Shown: one piece after another, positions 34,942 to 43,600 of the stretch
How positions within the stretch are numbered: the stretch's first letter is position 1
Layout: each line of letters starts with the position of its first letter
DNA from: Rhodoferax sp.
GTDB taxonomy: Bacteria > Pseudomonadota > Gammaproteobacteria > Burkholderiales > Burkholderiaceae_C
NCBI GenBank assembly: GCA_030645355.1
Contig: JAUSNJ010000074.1
Coordinates: 1 to 51,908, forward strand
Length of the DNA stretch: 51,908 bases
Direction: 5' to 3'
Position numbers and translations under genes: made by a program
The notes under the pieces: model-generated
What the model was told of the DNA's origin: nothing
The model's input: the letters and a program-made list of their open reading frames with translations, nothing else
The model's database searches: none

Positions 34942-35389
34942 ATGGGTTAAAGGGCCGTCCCGATATTTTGGAGCCCGGTTTGACCCCCTTTTTTGCAAAC
35001 CAGCCCTGGTTCATTTCCAGCACAAAGCGGACCGGCTTGGTTGAGCAGTGAGAGTCCAGCGTTTGCGGTTTCATATTTTCCAGATTCACGATGGTTCCAT
35101 CGTCCGCAATGAAAGCTGCAGTCAAGGGCAGCAGCGTATTCTTCATCCAAAAACACAGTCGGGTGGGGTTCTCGAAGACGAAGAGCATGCCTTCATTCTG
35201 TGGCATCTCCTTGCGGAACATTAGGCCGATCTCGCGCTGTTCGGACGTCACGGCCAGTTGCGTGTCGATTTGGTGAATGCCCACCGACAGAGGAATCCGC
35301 TGCAATTGGGTTTGTGGCATATCTTGGGCGCTGGCGATTCCATGGCCAATCAGAAGGGTGGCGAGCAGGGCATTGAAAGTTTTCTTCAT
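34940..35389 (-). CDS. DUF192 family exported protein
   Basis: 149 residues. Signal peptide (MKKTFNALLATLLIGHGIASA), then a DUF192 domain: VTSEQREIGLMFRKEMPQNEGMLFVF, CFWMKNTLLPLTAAFI, RFVLEMNQGWFAKKGVKPGSKI. The family is periplasmic and of unknown function. Start MKKTF at 35389; the frame extends seven codons further up. Convergent with sodB. Confidence 0.9.
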   Translation of the reverse strand: MKKTFNALLATLLIGHGIASAQDMPQTQLQRIPLSVGIHQIDTQLAVTSEQREIGLMFRKEMPQNEGMLFVFENPTRLCFWMKNTLLPLTAAFIADDGTIVNLENMKPQTLDSHCSTKPVRFVLEMNQGWFAKKGVKPGSKISGRPFNP

Positions 35390-35411
35390 GGTGCGATTGT
35401 GGCTCAACAAT

Positions 35412-35435
35412 AAAAAATGCCCGCATCAGCGGGCA
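35412..35435 (-). terminator. Intrinsic terminator of the Lys-rich exported protein gene
   Basis: On the minus strand TGCCCGC (35435-35429), loop TGAT, GCGGGCA (35424-35418), then six Ts (35417-35412). It stands between the small gene upstream and the DUF192 gene, so these are separate transcripts or partly uncoupled. Confidence 0.85.
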
Positions 35436-35458
35436 CTTTCCGGGTCAGTGAAAACTGA

Positions 35459-35665
35459 TTACTTGGCCGCCTTCTTGGCTTTGCGTTTGGACTTCTTGGC
35501 CTTGTGGGTCGTAGCCTTTTGTTTTTTCATTTCCTTTGCGGGAGCTGGAGCCGCGGCCGGAACCGACTGAACGGCTGGGGCGACAGGAGAGGCGGGTGCA
35601 GCGGTTTGGGCAAAGGCGCCCATGCAAACAAAGCCGGCGATCAAAGCAGAGAGAAGTTTGTTCAT
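35459..35665 (-). CDS. Small exported Ala/Pro- and Lys-rich protein
   Basis: 68 residues. Signal peptide (MNKLLSALIAGFVCMGAFA, cleaved near AQTAA), then an Ala/Pro/Val stretch and a strongly basic tail (KKQKATTHKAKKSKRKAKKAAK). It resembles acid-shock-type and histone-like basic exported proteins in composition only. Own terminator downstream. The start at 35665 gives the signal peptide; the frame extends 13 codons upstream. Function unknown. Confidence 0.75.
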   Translation of the reverse strand: MNKLLSALIAGFVCMGAFAQTAAPASPVAPAVQSVPAAAPAPAKEMKKQKATTHKAKKSKRKAKKAAK

Positions 35666-35858
35666 TTGATATTCCAAAAAATGAGAAGTCGAAACCGGCG
35701 TCAATTATCAGGCTTTGTTGGATGTAAACCGGAGGCCCTGTGCCAACCTCTTGACTTGACGAAATCAAGCAGTTTTTTAGGAATAGAATTTATGCACTTT
35801 TAGAAGCACGCCTTCTCGGGTATTTGAGATTTCAAGATTCAACGGAGACCATTTTTCC

Positions 35859-37112
35859 ATGTACCAGCACATCAAAATCCCTGCCGAAGGTCAAAAAATC
35901 ACCGTCAATACGGATATGTCCCTTAACGTGCCAGACCAGCCTGTCATTCCTTTTATTGAAGGCGATGGCACCGGTTTAGACATCACACCGGTGATGTTGA
36001 AGGTTGTCGATGCAGCGGTTGCCAAGGCTTACGCTGGCAAACGGAAGATCCACTGGATGGAGGTCTATGCCGGTGAAAAATCTACCAATGTGTACGGCCC
36101 GGACGTCTGGTTGCCGGAGGAGACTTTGCATGCGCTGCGTGACTACGTGGTATCCGTCAAAGGCCCATTGACGACACCTGTTGGTGGCGGTATTCGTTCG
36201 CTGAACGTGGCGTTGCGCCAGGAACTTGACCTGTATGTGTGCTTGCGCCCCATTCAGTATTTTGACGGCGTGCCCAGCCCAGTCAAAGAGCCCCACAAGA
36301 CCAATATGGTGATCTTTCGTGAAAACTCGGAAGATATCTATGCGGGTATCGAGTTTGAAGCGGAGAGCGACAAGGCCAAGAAGCTGATCAAGTTCTTGCA
36401 AGACGAGATGGGTGTCACGAAGATCCGTTTCCCCAAGACCTCTGGTATCGGCATCAAGCCTGTTTCGCGTGAAGGCACAGAGCGATTGGTGCGCAAGGCC
36501 ATCCAGTACGCCATTGACAACGACAAGCCCAATGTGACCATTGTGCACAAAGGCAACATCATGAAGTACACCGAAGGTGGCTTCCGTGACTGGGCGTACG
36601 GTTTGGCGCAAAAGGAATTTGGTGCCGAGCTGATCGACGGCGGACCCTGGTGCAAATTCAAGAACCCCAAGTCTGGCAAAGACATTGTGGTGAAGGACAG
36701 CATCGCTGACGCGTTCCTGCAGCAAATCTTGCTGCGCCCCGCTGAATACAGCGTTATCGCAACCCTGAATCTGAACGGCGACTACATTTCTGACGCACTG
36801 GCTGCTCAGGTCGGGGGCATCGGTATCGCGCCAGGCGCCAACTTGTCGGACTCGGTGGCTTGTTTCGAGGCAACCCATGGTACTGCTCCCAAATACGCGG
36901 GCAAGGATTACGTCAATCCAGGCTCTGAGATTCTTTCTGCCGAAATGATGCTGCGTCACATGGGCTGGATCGAGGCTGCGGACCTGATCATCAGCTCGAT
37001 GAAGAAGTCCATCAACAGCAAGAAAGTGACTTACGATTTTGCGCGTCTGATGGACGGTGCGACCCAGGTCAGCTGCTCCGGCTTCGGTCAGGTCATGATC
37101 GACAATATGTAA
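35859..37112 (+). CDS. icd: Isocitrate dehydrogenase (NADP+)
   Basis: 417 residues, the homodimeric form as in Escherichia coli. TCA cycle step isocitrate to 2-oxoglutarate. Substrate site with the regulatory-serine position in [26 protein letters not shown]; metal-site region [15 protein letters not shown]; cofactor loop [11 protein letters not shown], where Lys-Tyr indicates NADP. An inverted repeat CTTGA-N5-TCAAG (35755-35769) lies upstream and a strong terminator downstream. Confidence 0.98.
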   Translation: MYQHIKIPAEGQKITVNTDMSLNVPDQPVIPFIEGDGTGLDITPVMLKVVDAAVAKAYAGKRKIHWMEVYAGEKSTNVYGPDVWLPEETLHALRDYVVSVKGPLTTPVGGGIRSLNVALRQELDLYVCLRPIQYFDGVPSPVKEPHKTNMVIFRENSEDIYAGIEFEAESDKAKKLIKFLQDEMGVTKIRFPKTSGIGIKPVSREGTERLVRKAIQYAIDNDKPNVTIVHKGNIMKYTEGGFRDWAYGLAQKEFGAELIDGGPWCKFKNPKSGKDIVVKDSIADAFLQQILLRPAEYSVIATLNLNGDYISDALAAQVGGIGIAPGANLSDSVACFEATHGTAPKYAGKDYVNPGSEILSAEMMLRHMGWIEAADLIISSMKKSINSKKVTYDFARLMDGATQVSCSGFGQVMIDNM

Positions 37113-37159
37113 GGAAAAGTGGTGGCGTGATGGCTTGTCCATCACCCTATTTCTGGATA

Positions 37160-37196
37160 AACCGCCAGGACAAATAGGTCCGTGGCGGTTTTTTTT
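37160..37196 (+). terminator. Intrinsic terminator after icd
   Basis: AACCGCCA (37160-37167) pairs with TGGCGGTT (37183-37190), with nested GGAC/GTCC (37168-37171, 37178-37181), followed by Ts to 37196. Confidence 0.9.
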
Positions 37197-37280
37197 GTGC
37201 CTGCGACTTGAATCGGTGCCCAGCGGCTCCAATTCACAATAGCGGTGCAATCCTTTGAGGTGACCGATAGAATCGTTTTC

Positions 37281-37643
37281 ATGGCTACAAATAACCCAAT
37301 AAAACCACCTGAACCTCCCGTAAAGCAGCCAGAGCGCGAGGAGGGTGGGGCGGTAGTGCTGGAGCGCCGGACAGAGCGTGTTAAGCCGCCCCAGATGTAC
37401 CAGGTGATCATGCTGAACGATGACTACACGCCGATGGAGTTCGTTGTTGTCGTCATTCAGGAGTTTTTCGGAAAAGATCTGGAGTCAGCGACACGGATCA
37501 TGTTGAAAATCCATCTGGATGGCAAAGCGGTATGCGGAGTCTATTCAAGGGATGTCGCGGTAACCAAGGTGGATCAGGTGCTGGAAGCGGCGCACAAGGC
37601 GGGTCACCCACTTAAATGTGTCTGTGAACCACTGGATGTGTAG
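37281..37643 (+). CDS. clpS: ClpS, adaptor for N-end-rule substrates of ClpAP
   Basis: 120 residues. A flexible N-terminal tail (about 1-40) precedes the ClpS core: [55 protein letters not shown]. It delivers substrates with bulky hydrophobic N-termini to ClpA, encoded 77 nt downstream. The tail, needed to engage ClpA, is long but Pro-rich. ATG at 37281 chosen; the frame opens 12 codons further up. Confidence 0.96.
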   Translation: MATNNPIKPPEPPVKQPEREEGGAVVLERRTERVKPPQMYQVIMLNDDYTPMEFVVVVIQEFFGKDLESATRIMLKIHLDGKAVCGVYSRDVAVTKVDQVLEAAHKAGHPLKCVCEPLDV

Positions 37644-37720
37644 TGAGAATGGAATGTAACCAACGGTAGACCGGGAAACGGTTTACAGTTAATCATCAAC
37701 GCAAGGCTAAAGGAAATCAC

Positions 37721-40048
37721 ATGATTGCCCAAGAATTGGAAGTCAGCCTGCATATGGCGTTTGTAGAAGCACGCCAGCAGCGCCACGAGTTCATTACAGT
37801 GGAGCACCTGTTGCTCGCACTGTTGGACAATCCCAGTGCTGCAGAGGTTTTGCGCGCCTGCTCAGCCAATATCGATGATTTGCGCAAGTCCCTTGCGAAC
37901 TTCATCAAGGACAACACGCCTCAGGTTGCTGGCGCAGACGATGTGGATACCCAGCCCACCTTGGGTTTTCAACGGGTTATCCAGCGCGCCATCATGCACG
38001 TTCAGTCCACCGGAAGCGGAAAGAAGGAAGTGACCGGCGCCAATGTGCTGGTCGCCATTTTTGGTGAGAAGGACTCGCACGCCGTTTACTATTTGCACCA
38101 GCAAGGCGTGACCCGGTTGGACGTGGTTAACTTTATCGCGCATGGGATCAAGAAAAACGATCCCCCTGAGTCCACCAAAGCCAATGAGAATCCTGCGGAG
38201 AGTGACGAAGGAGCCGGAGGTGAGAAATCTGAAAAGACATCACCCTTGGAGCAATTCACCCAGAACCTGAATCAGCTCGCAAAAGACGGGAAGATTGATC
38301 CCCTCATCGGGCGTGAATATGAGGTGGAGCGTGTCATCCAGATCTTGTGCCGTCGCCGCAAGAACAACCCCCTGCTGGTCGGCGAAGCCGGCGTGGGCAA
38401 GACGGCGATTGCAGAGGGCTTGGCCTGGCGTATCACGCAGGGCGATGTCCCTGAGATCCTCGCTGAGGCCATCGTCTACTCGCTGGACATGGGTGCCTTG
38501 CTGGCCGGAACCAAGTACCGCGGTGACTTCGAGCAGCGTCTGAAAGGCGTTTTGAAGGCGCTGAAGGACAAGCCGCACGCCGTGCTGTTCATCGATGAGA
38601 TCCACACGCTGATAGGGGCTGGTGCGGCTTCTGGTGGCACCCTGGATGCTTCCAATCTGCTCAAGCCCGGTCTGAGTTCCGGCGCGCTCAAGTGCATTGG
38701 CGCCACCACATTTACCGAGTACCGTGGCATTTTCGAGAAGGACGCGGCGCTGTCCCGTCGATTCCAGAAAGTGGATGTGGTCGAGCCGACCATCGAGCAG
38801 ACTGTCGAAATTCTCAAGGGACTCAAGTCCCGTTTCGAAGAGCACCACAACGTGAAGTACGCGGTCGCGGCCCTGCAGGCTGCTGCGGAACTGAGCGCCA
38901 AATACATCAATGACCGGCATTTGCCGGACAAGGCTATTGATGTGATTGACGAGGCTGGCGCTGCCCAACGCATCCTGCCGGCGAGCAAGCGCAAGAAAAC
39001 CATCAGCAAGGCCGAGGTGGAAGAGATCGTGGCAAAAATTGCCCGTATTCCCGCGGCCAATGTCTCCAATGATGACCGCGGCAAGTTGAAGACACTGGAG
39101 CGCGACCTGCGCAACGTGGTGTTTGGCCAGGACAAGGCACTCGATGTATTGGCCTCTGCAGTCAAGATGGCACGCTCGGGCATTGGCAAAGGCGACAAAC
39201 CGATTGGTTCCTTCCTGTTTAGCGGTCCCACCGGTGTCGGCAAGACCGAAGCGGCCAAGCAGTTGGCCTACATCATGGGCATTGAACTGATTCGCTTTGA
39301 TATGAGCGAATACATGGAGCAGCATGCGGTCAGTCGGCTGATCGGCGCGCCTCCTGGCTATGTCGGCTTTGACCAGGGCGGTTTGCTGACCGAGGCCATC
39401 ACCAAGAAGCCGCATTGCGTGCTGCTGCTTGACGAAATCGAAAAGGCGCATCCCGCGATCTTCAATGTGCTGCTGCAGGTCATGGACCACGGCACTCTGA
39501 CCGACAACAATGGACGCAAAGCGGACTTCCGCAATGTGATCATTGTCATGACCACCAATGCGGGTGCTGAGACCATGAACAAGGCCAGCATCGGGTTCAC
39601 CAACCCGCGTGAGGCCGGTGATGAGGCGGCAGACATCAAACGCCTGTTCACGCCCGAGTTCCGTAACCGCCTGGATGCGACTGTCAGCTTCAAGGCTCTG
39701 GACGAGAACGTCATTCTGCGTGTGGTGGACAAGTTCTTGCTGCAACTGGAAACCCAGTTGGCCGACAAGAAGGTGGACGTCACCTTTACCGACAAGCTGC
39801 GCAAGCACCTTGCCAAGAAGGGCTTTGACCCCCTGATGGGTGCGCGCCCCATGCAGCGCCTGATCCAGGACACGATTCGCCGGGCCCTTGCGGACGAATT
39901 GTTGTTTGGCCGTCTAACCGACGGTGGGCGTTTGACGGTTGACCTGGACGACACGGACGAAAGCAAGACCGAAGTGTTGCTTGACATTCAGCCTTTGCCG
40001 GAGAAGAAAGGCCGGGCCAAGCCGGAAGAAGCCACTGCTGGCTCCTAG
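37721..40048 (+). CDS. clpA: ClpA, AAA+ unfoldase of the ClpAP protease
   Basis: 775 residues. An N-terminal double Clp-N repeat (about 1-145; [18 protein letters not shown]) is followed by D1 with Walker [10 protein letters not shown] and Walker B VLFIDEIH, then D2 with Walker [10 protein letters not shown], Walker [13 protein letters not shown] and pore loop [15 protein letters not shown]-terminal domain with the ClpP-contact region follows. AAAGGA precedes the ATG. It partners ClpP (8301) and ClpS. A Lys/Arg-rich tail ends the protein. A bidirectional terminator separates it from the convergent iron-binding protein gene. Confidence 0.98.
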   Translation: MIAQELEVSLHMAFVEARQQRHEFITVEHLLLALLDNPSAAEVLRACSANIDDLRKSLANFIKDNTPQVAGADDVDTQPTLGFQRVIQRAIMHVQSTGSGKKEVTGANVLVAIFGEKDSHAVYYLHQQGVTRLDVVNFIAHGIKKNDPPESTKANENPAESDEGAGGEKSEKTSPLEQFTQNLNQLAKDGKIDPLIGREYEVERVIQILCRRRKNNPLLVGEAGVGKTAIAEGLAWRITQGDVPEILAEAIVYSLDMGALLAGTKYRGDFEQRLKGVLKALKDKPHAVLFIDEIHTLIGAGAASGGTLDASNLLKPGLSSGALKCIGATTFTEYRGIFEKDAALSRRFQKVDVVEPTIEQTVEILKGLKSRFEEHHNVKYAVAALQAAAELSAKYINDRHLPDKAIDVIDEAGAAQRILPASKRKKTISKAEVEEIVAKIARIPAANVSNDDRGKLKTLERDLRNVVFGQDKALDVLASAVKMARSGIGKGDKPIGSFLFSGPTGVGKTEAAKQLAYIMGIELIRFDMSEYMEQHAVSRLIGAPPGYVGFDQGGLLTEAITKKPHCVLLLDEIEKAHPAIFNVLLQVMDHGTLTDNNGRKADFRNVIIVMTTNAGAETMNKASIGFTNPREAGDEAADIKRLFTPEFRNRLDATVSFKALDENVILRVVDKFLLQLETQLADKKVDVTFTDKLRKHLAKKGFDPLMGARPMQRLIQDTIRRALADELLFGRLTDGGRLTVDLDDTDESKTEVLLDIQPLPEKKGRAKPEEATAGS

Positions 40049-40067
40049 TCGCTGTTATTCAGTGCAG

Positions 40068-40105
40068 AAAAAGGGCCCTGTTCGCAAAGAACCGGGTCCT
40101 CTTTG
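40068..40105. terminator. Bidirectional terminator between clpA and the iron-binding protein gene
   Basis: AGGGCCC (40072-40078) pairs with GGGTCCT (40094-40100) with one G-U pair; inner GTTC (40080-40083) pairs with GAAC (40089-40092). T-rich on the right (CTTTGTT) and A-rich on the left (GCAGAAAAA), so it can act in both directions. Confidence 0.75.
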
Positions 40106-40130
40106 TTCCTGACGAATTGGTTTTTCTGGA

Positions 40131-41171
40131 CTACTTGAAGCCCACCCGATCCAGCATTTGCTGTACCTTGACCTGGTTCATTCCCACCACACTGATGGGA
40201 ATGGTTTCGCTTTTGAAACTGCCGCCGGTCATGGCTTGGAGTGCCGGGTTGTTCAATTTCACGCCTTTCGCCGCAGGCCACTCGTTGTTTCCGTTGGCAA
40301 AGTGGTCTTGTGCAGGTGCGCTCGCCAGGTACTCCAGGAACTTGATGGCGTTGGCCGGGTTTTTGGCGTTCTTTGCGACCGCACCGCCAGCGATATTGAC
40401 ATGCGTTCCCCAGGTTGCCTGATTGGGGAATACGACGCCCACGCGGTCCATGATGGCTTGGTCGTCTGGGTTGTTCGAGCGCATGATCCGCGCAAGGTAG
40501 TAGGTGTTCATGACCGCAATACCGCATTCTCCTGATGCGACCGCCTTGATCTGATCCGTGTCTCCGCCCTTGGGAGCGCGGGACATGTTGGAGACCATGC
40601 CCCTGAGCCATTGTTCTGCCGCCGCATCGCCCAAGTGTTCGGTGACCGACCCAAACAGAGACAGGTTATAGGGGTGCGAACCAGAGCGAATGCACAGCTT
40701 TCCCTTGTTCTTGGGGTCGCCGAGTTCTTCGTAGGTGTCCACATCCTCTTTTTTGACTTTTGCCTTGTCGTAGACGATGACGCGGGCACGGGTCGAAAAC
40801 CCAAACCACGGTGTTTCTCCTGTGGGCGTGGTCTTGCCGCGATACTGTGCGGGGATTGCATCGTCCAGTGCTTTGGATTTGATGGGTTGGAACAAACCTT
40901 CGACTTCGCCGCGCCACAACCGACTGGCATCGACCAGCAAGATAATGTCGGCGGGCGACGCGCTTCCTTCGGCTTTCAGGCGGGCCAGAATTCCGGCATC
41001 GTCGGCATCCACACGGTTGAGCTTGATGCCCGTTGCCTTCGTAAAGTTGGCATACAGCGCCTCGTCCGTGGGGTAGTGGCGTGCAGAATAGACGTTCAGG
41101 ACCTGTTCCTGGGCCAAGGCTGCACCGGCGGCCGTACAGACCAGGCAGGCAATTGCAATCTGTTTTTTCAT
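40131..41171 (-). CDS. Fe(III) ABC transporter substrate-binding protein
   Basis: 346 residues. Signal peptide (MKKQIAIACLVCTAAGAALA), then a type II periplasmic binding fold: VLNVYSARHYPTDEALYANF, ADIILLVDASRLWRGEV, LCIRSGSHPYNLSLFGS, and the Tyr pair NTYYLARI that binds iron in FbpA/FutA proteins. Periplasmic ferric iron capture. The permease and ATPase genes are not adjacent. MKKQ at 41171 is chosen for the signal peptide; the frame extends to 41240. A Fur-like box lies 54 nt upstream. Confidence 0.93.
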   Translation of the reverse strand: MKKQIAIACLVCTAAGAALAQEQVLNVYSARHYPTDEALYANFTKATGIKLNRVDADDAGILARLKAEGSASPADIILLVDASRLWRGEVEGLFQPIKSKALDDAIPAQYRGKTTPTGETPWFGFSTRARVIVYDKAKVKKEDVDTYEELGDPKNKGKLCIRSGSHPYNLSLFGSVTEHLGDAAAEQWLRGMVSNMSRAPKGGDTDQIKAVASGECGIAVMNTYYLARIMRSNNPDDQAIMDRVGVVFPNQATWGTHVNIAGGAVAKNAKNPANAIKFLEYLASAPAQDHFANGNNEWPAAKGVKLNNPALQAMTGGSFKSETIPISVVGMNQVKVQQMLDRVGFK

Positions 41172-41224
41172 TGTGATTTCGTTTCGTGGGTTGGAAGTCG
41201 GTGGCACTGTCATCATATTATAAA

Positions 41225-41239
41225 CGCGAATCATTCTCA
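41225..41239. promoter_or_regulatory. Fur-like box
   Basis: CGCGAAT-C-ATTCTCA (41225-41239) fits the 7-1-7 Fur pattern TGATAAT-N-ATTATCA at 10 of 14 positions, with a perfect GAATcATTC core. It lies between the divergent iron-binding protein and patatin genes, consistent with iron repression of the former. Confidence 0.55.
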
Positions 41240-41270
41240 ATCAGTTGACTTGGATTTAGCTTAAATTTTC

Positions 41271-42179
41271 ATGAAATATTTTTTTGCGTTGGTTTTGACA
41301 ATCGGTTTGATCGGCTGCGCCAGTGCGCCCAAAGAAGTTATTCCACCTGAACCATCTATTCCTCCGACTGCTCCTGTCGTCGTCGTGGTTCCCAAGATAC
41401 CCCCGCGCATTGGTCTCGCTCTGGGTGGCGGAGCGGCCCGCGGGTTTGCGCATGTGGGCGTTATCCAGGTGCTCGAAGAGGCAGGCATTCGGCCAGCTAT
41501 GGTCGCTGGAACATCGGCGGGCAGTCTGGTGGCAGCCTTCTATGCCAGCGGCAAAAGTGGAAAACAGTTGCAGCATGTGGCGGAAACGATGGAAGAGGCT
41601 GCCTTTGCCGACTGGACGTTGCCTCTGTTTAACCGTGGCATGCTGCGTGGAGATGCCTTGGCACGTTATGTGAACGGCCAGGTTGGCTCACGTCTGATCG
41701 AGGACTTTCCTTTGCCGCTGGGCATCGTGGCCACCGACCTCAACAGTGGTCAAAGCATGCTTTTCCAGCGGGGTGATACGGGTACGGCGGTGCGGGCTTC
41801 CAGTGCGGTTCCTGCCGTGTTTCAACCGGTCAGGATTTCCGGGCGGGATTATGTAGACGGCGGTCTGGTGTCGCCCGTGCCAGTGCGTGCGGCGCGCCAG
41901 ATGGGGGCCGAGTTGATCATTGCGGTGGACATTTCCAGCCCGCCTGATGGTAATTTAGCCGGGGGAACCCTGGATGTGCTGCTGCAGACGTTCTCCATCA
42001 TGAGCAAGAGCATCAACTACTTTGAACTCAGGGAAGCCGACATAGTGGTGCAGCCTGCCTTGCCGGGGGTATCGAGCTCTGATTTCAGTTCGCGCAAGAA
42101 GTCGATTGAAGCGGGACGCCGGGCGATGCAGCAACTGATGCCGCAGCTGCGCGCCGCTATTTCGGCCAAGTCGCATTGA
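41271..42179 (+). CDS. Patatin-like phospholipase lipoprotein (RssA-like)
   Basis: 302 residues. Lipoprotein signal with lipobox IGCAS (Cys at about residue 16), a Pro/Val-rich linker, then the patatin domain: oxyanion LGGGAARGFAHVGV, nucleophile GTSAGS, catalytic Asp in YVDGGLVSPVPV. It likely acts as a lipid acyl hydrolase on the periplasmic side of a membrane. Divergent from the iron-binding protein gene across the Fur-like box; convergent with the phasin. Confidence 0.93.
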   Translation: MKYFFALVLTIGLIGCASAPKEVIPPEPSIPPTAPVVVVVPKIPPRIGLALGGGAARGFAHVGVIQVLEEAGIRPAMVAGTSAGSLVAAFYASGKSGKQLQHVAETMEEAAFADWTLPLFNRGMLRGDALARYVNGQVGSRLIEDFPLPLGIVATDLNSGQSMLFQRGDTGTAVRASSAVPAVFQPVRISGRDYVDGGLVSPVPVRAARQMGAELIIAVDISSPPDGNLAGGTLDVLLQTFSIMSKSINYFELREADIVVQPALPGVSSSDFSSRKKSIEAGRRAMQQLMPQLRAAISAKSH

Positions 42180-42192
42180 GTCTGAAAAGGCC

Positions 42193-42222
42193 AAAAAAAA
42201 GGCCCCGTCTTGCAACGAGGCC
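42193..42222 (-). terminator. Terminator at the patatin/phasin convergence
   Basis: On the minus strand GGCC (42222-42219), inner CGT/ACG, GGCC (42204-42201), then eight Ts (42200-42193). It fits termination of the minus-strand phasin transcript; T-tract on the other strand absent. Confidence 0.65.
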
Positions 42223-42276
42223 TTGAAGGGATCCCTGAACCTGATGGTTTCGAAAGGACCCGAGGAGACAACCGGT

Positions 42277-42294
42277 GGAAACACATGTGTTTCC
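42277..42294. repeat. Perfect 18-bp palindrome GGAAACACATGTGTTTCC
   Basis: Perfect inverted repeat with no spacer, in the gap between convergent patatin and phasin genes, 55 nt from the phasin stop. No T-tract. Function unknown. Confidence 0.85.
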
Positions 42295-42349
42295 GAATTG
42301 GATAAATTATGTCAGGGTTTTCCCTGCGCACCTAGAGTCCACGCTCCAA

Positions 42350-42892
42350 TTAACGCTTCTTGGCAGCTTGCTTGGTTGCGTTGGTCGCTGTGGCAGCCAC
42401 AGCGTTGAAGTTGGCTTCAGCCATTTCAGTGGCTTGCTTGACGGCCTTTTGCACGGATTCCAGAGCATTGTTGGCGGCAGACACTGTGCTCTTCATGATG
42501 GCAACAGCGGACTCCGAACCAGCCGGTGCATTCTTGGCAGCGCTGTCGACCAGACCCATGAACTTCTTTTGCGCTTCAGCAGCTTGGCCTTCAAAGTTCT
42601 TGCCAAATTCAGCGGTCGTGCTGGTCGTGATGTCGTACAGGTGACGGCTGTATGCAGCGGTCTTTTCTGCCAAAGGCTGGAACAGGCCGGACTGCAGTGC
42701 CAGCAACTCTTGTGCGTCCTTGACGCTCAACAGGGACTGGGTGTGAGCGTTGGCTTCAGACAAGGCTGCTTTGGAAGCGGTCAGGTTGAGTTCAACGATT
42801 TTTTCCACGCCTTCGAAGGCTTTTGTGGTCAAACCAAACAGGGTTTCGACGTTTGCTTTGTGGGAAGCCAGAACTTGTTCAACAGTCATCAT
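42350..42892 (-). CDS. phaP: Phasin (polyhydroxyalkanoate granule protein)
   Basis: 180 residues, the size of betaproteobacterial PhaP1. Helical, Ala-rich, coiled: [37 protein letters not shown], then [29 protein letters not shown] and a Lys-rich end. Phasins coat PHA granules in the cytoplasm and limit their coalescence. GGAGA is 7 nt before the first of two consecutive ATGs, so 42892 is chosen; the frame is open to 42985. Promoter and putative PhaR operators lie upstream. PHA synthase genes are not in the window. Confidence 0.94.
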   Translation of the reverse strand: MMTVEQVLASHKANVETLFGLTTKAFEGVEKIVELNLTASKAALSEANAHTQSLLSVKDAQELLALQSGLFQPLAEKTAAYSRHLYDITTSTTAEFGKNFEGQAAEAQKKFMGLVDSAAKNAPAGSESAVAIMKSTVSAANNALESVQKAVKQATEMAEANFNAVAATATNATKQAAKKR

Positions 42893-42962
42893 GTCAATAT
42901 CTCCAAGAGTTGAGGTAAAAAATTTACTATCTGCCCCGTAACCTGGCCTGTTGGCTTGTACA

Positions 42963-42977
42963 TGTTGCAGTGCAGCA
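42963..42977. promoter_or_regulatory. PhaR-like operator 1 (start-site side of the phasin promoter)
   Basis: TGTTGCAGTGCAGCA on the plus strand, just downstream of the phasin -10. Its reverse complement matches 14 of 15 bases of the partner element at 43022-43036, as for the two PhaR sites of Cupriavidus necator phaP1 (one near the start, one upstream of -35). Confidence 0.65.
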
Positions 42978-42985
42978 TTGGACAA

Positions 42986-43013
42986 ATTATAGGGTGGCTA
43001 AAGCACAGTGCAA
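42986..43013 (-). promoter_or_regulatory. Sigma-70 promoter of the phasin gene
   Basis: On the minus strand TTGCAC (43013-43008), a 16-bp spacer and a perfect TATAAT (42991-42986). It is about 94 nt before the phasin ATG and is bracketed by the two operator-like repeats. Confidence 0.8.
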
Positions 43014-43021
43014 GTCTTTTT

Positions 43022-43036
43022 TGCTGCATTGCAACA
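43022..43036. promoter_or_regulatory. PhaR-like operator 2 (upstream of the phasin -35)
   Basis: TGCTGCATTGCAACA on the plus strand lies 8 bp upstream of the -35 and is an inverted near-copy of 42963-42977. PhaR binding is inferred. Confidence 0.65.
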
Positions 43037-43156
43037 AATTAGAACAATTTTTCTAAATCTGGCCGTTGTCATCATCGGGTCACACATGCGTCAGCAGGCG
43101 TTTTGTGGGCCTGGCTTCCCCGCGCCTCGGGTAAAACGGGCTGGCAGAATCAGGCC

Positions 43157-43600
43157 ATGCCAAATTCCAATCTGTCAAAGCCTTTGCCCGAGCCGCGTAG
43201 CGCTTACCGTGCCTTCCGATCCATTGCAACCCGCTGGATGGACAATGACGCCTATGGTCATGTCAACAACGTGGTGTACTACAGTTGGTTTGACACGGCG
43301 GTCAATGCCTATCTCATCGAGAATGGTGCACTCGACATCCATGCTGGAGAAACGATAGGCCTGGTGATTGAAACCCACTGCAATTATTTTGCGTCGCTGG
43401 CGTTTCCCCAGACGGTCCACGTCGGCATTCGGGTGGCCCGCCTGGGAACTTCCAGCGTGCGCTACGAAGTGGGCATCTTTGGCGACTCGGACCTCACGGC
43501 GGCCAAGGGGCATTTTGTGCACGTGTATGTCGACAAGCAGACGCGCAGGCCGGTGCCCTTGCCGTCACAACTGAAAACGGTATTGGAGACCCTGTTATGA
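43157..43600 (+). CDS. Acyl-CoA thioesterase (hotdog fold)
   Basis: 147 residues. Hotdog thioesterase of the 4HBT type: RWMDNDAYGHVNNVVYYSWFDTAVN holds the catalytic Asp (D in MDNDAYGHVNN), then GLVIETHCNYFASLAFP and VYVDKQTRRPVPLP. Acts on an acyl-CoA of unknown identity. The ATG at 43157 is used because the frame upstream has no family match. It overlaps the nitroreductase gene by 4 nt (ATGA), so they are translationally coupled. Confidence 0.9.
   Translation: MPNSNLSKPLPEPRSAYRAFRSIATRWMDNDAYGHVNNVVYYSWFDTAVNAYLIENGALDIHAGETIGLVIETHCNYFASLAFPQTVHVGIRVARLGTSSVRYEVGIFGDSDLTAAKGHFVHVYVDKQTRRPVPLPSQLKTVLETLL

Noticed and set aside
35751..35789. TTGACT and TAGAAT boxes upstream of icd as a promoter
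   Set aside because: Spacing between usable boxes (22 bp or more) is too long for a sigma-70 promoter; only the CTTGA-N5-TCAAG inverted repeat is clear.
38240..39808. Minus-strand open frame (522 codons) opposite clpA
   Set aside because: It mirrors clpA codons; no recognisable domain. The same applies to the frames opposite dnaE (923-1960), icd (35976-37250) and the PRPP-synthetase-like gene (48557-49855).
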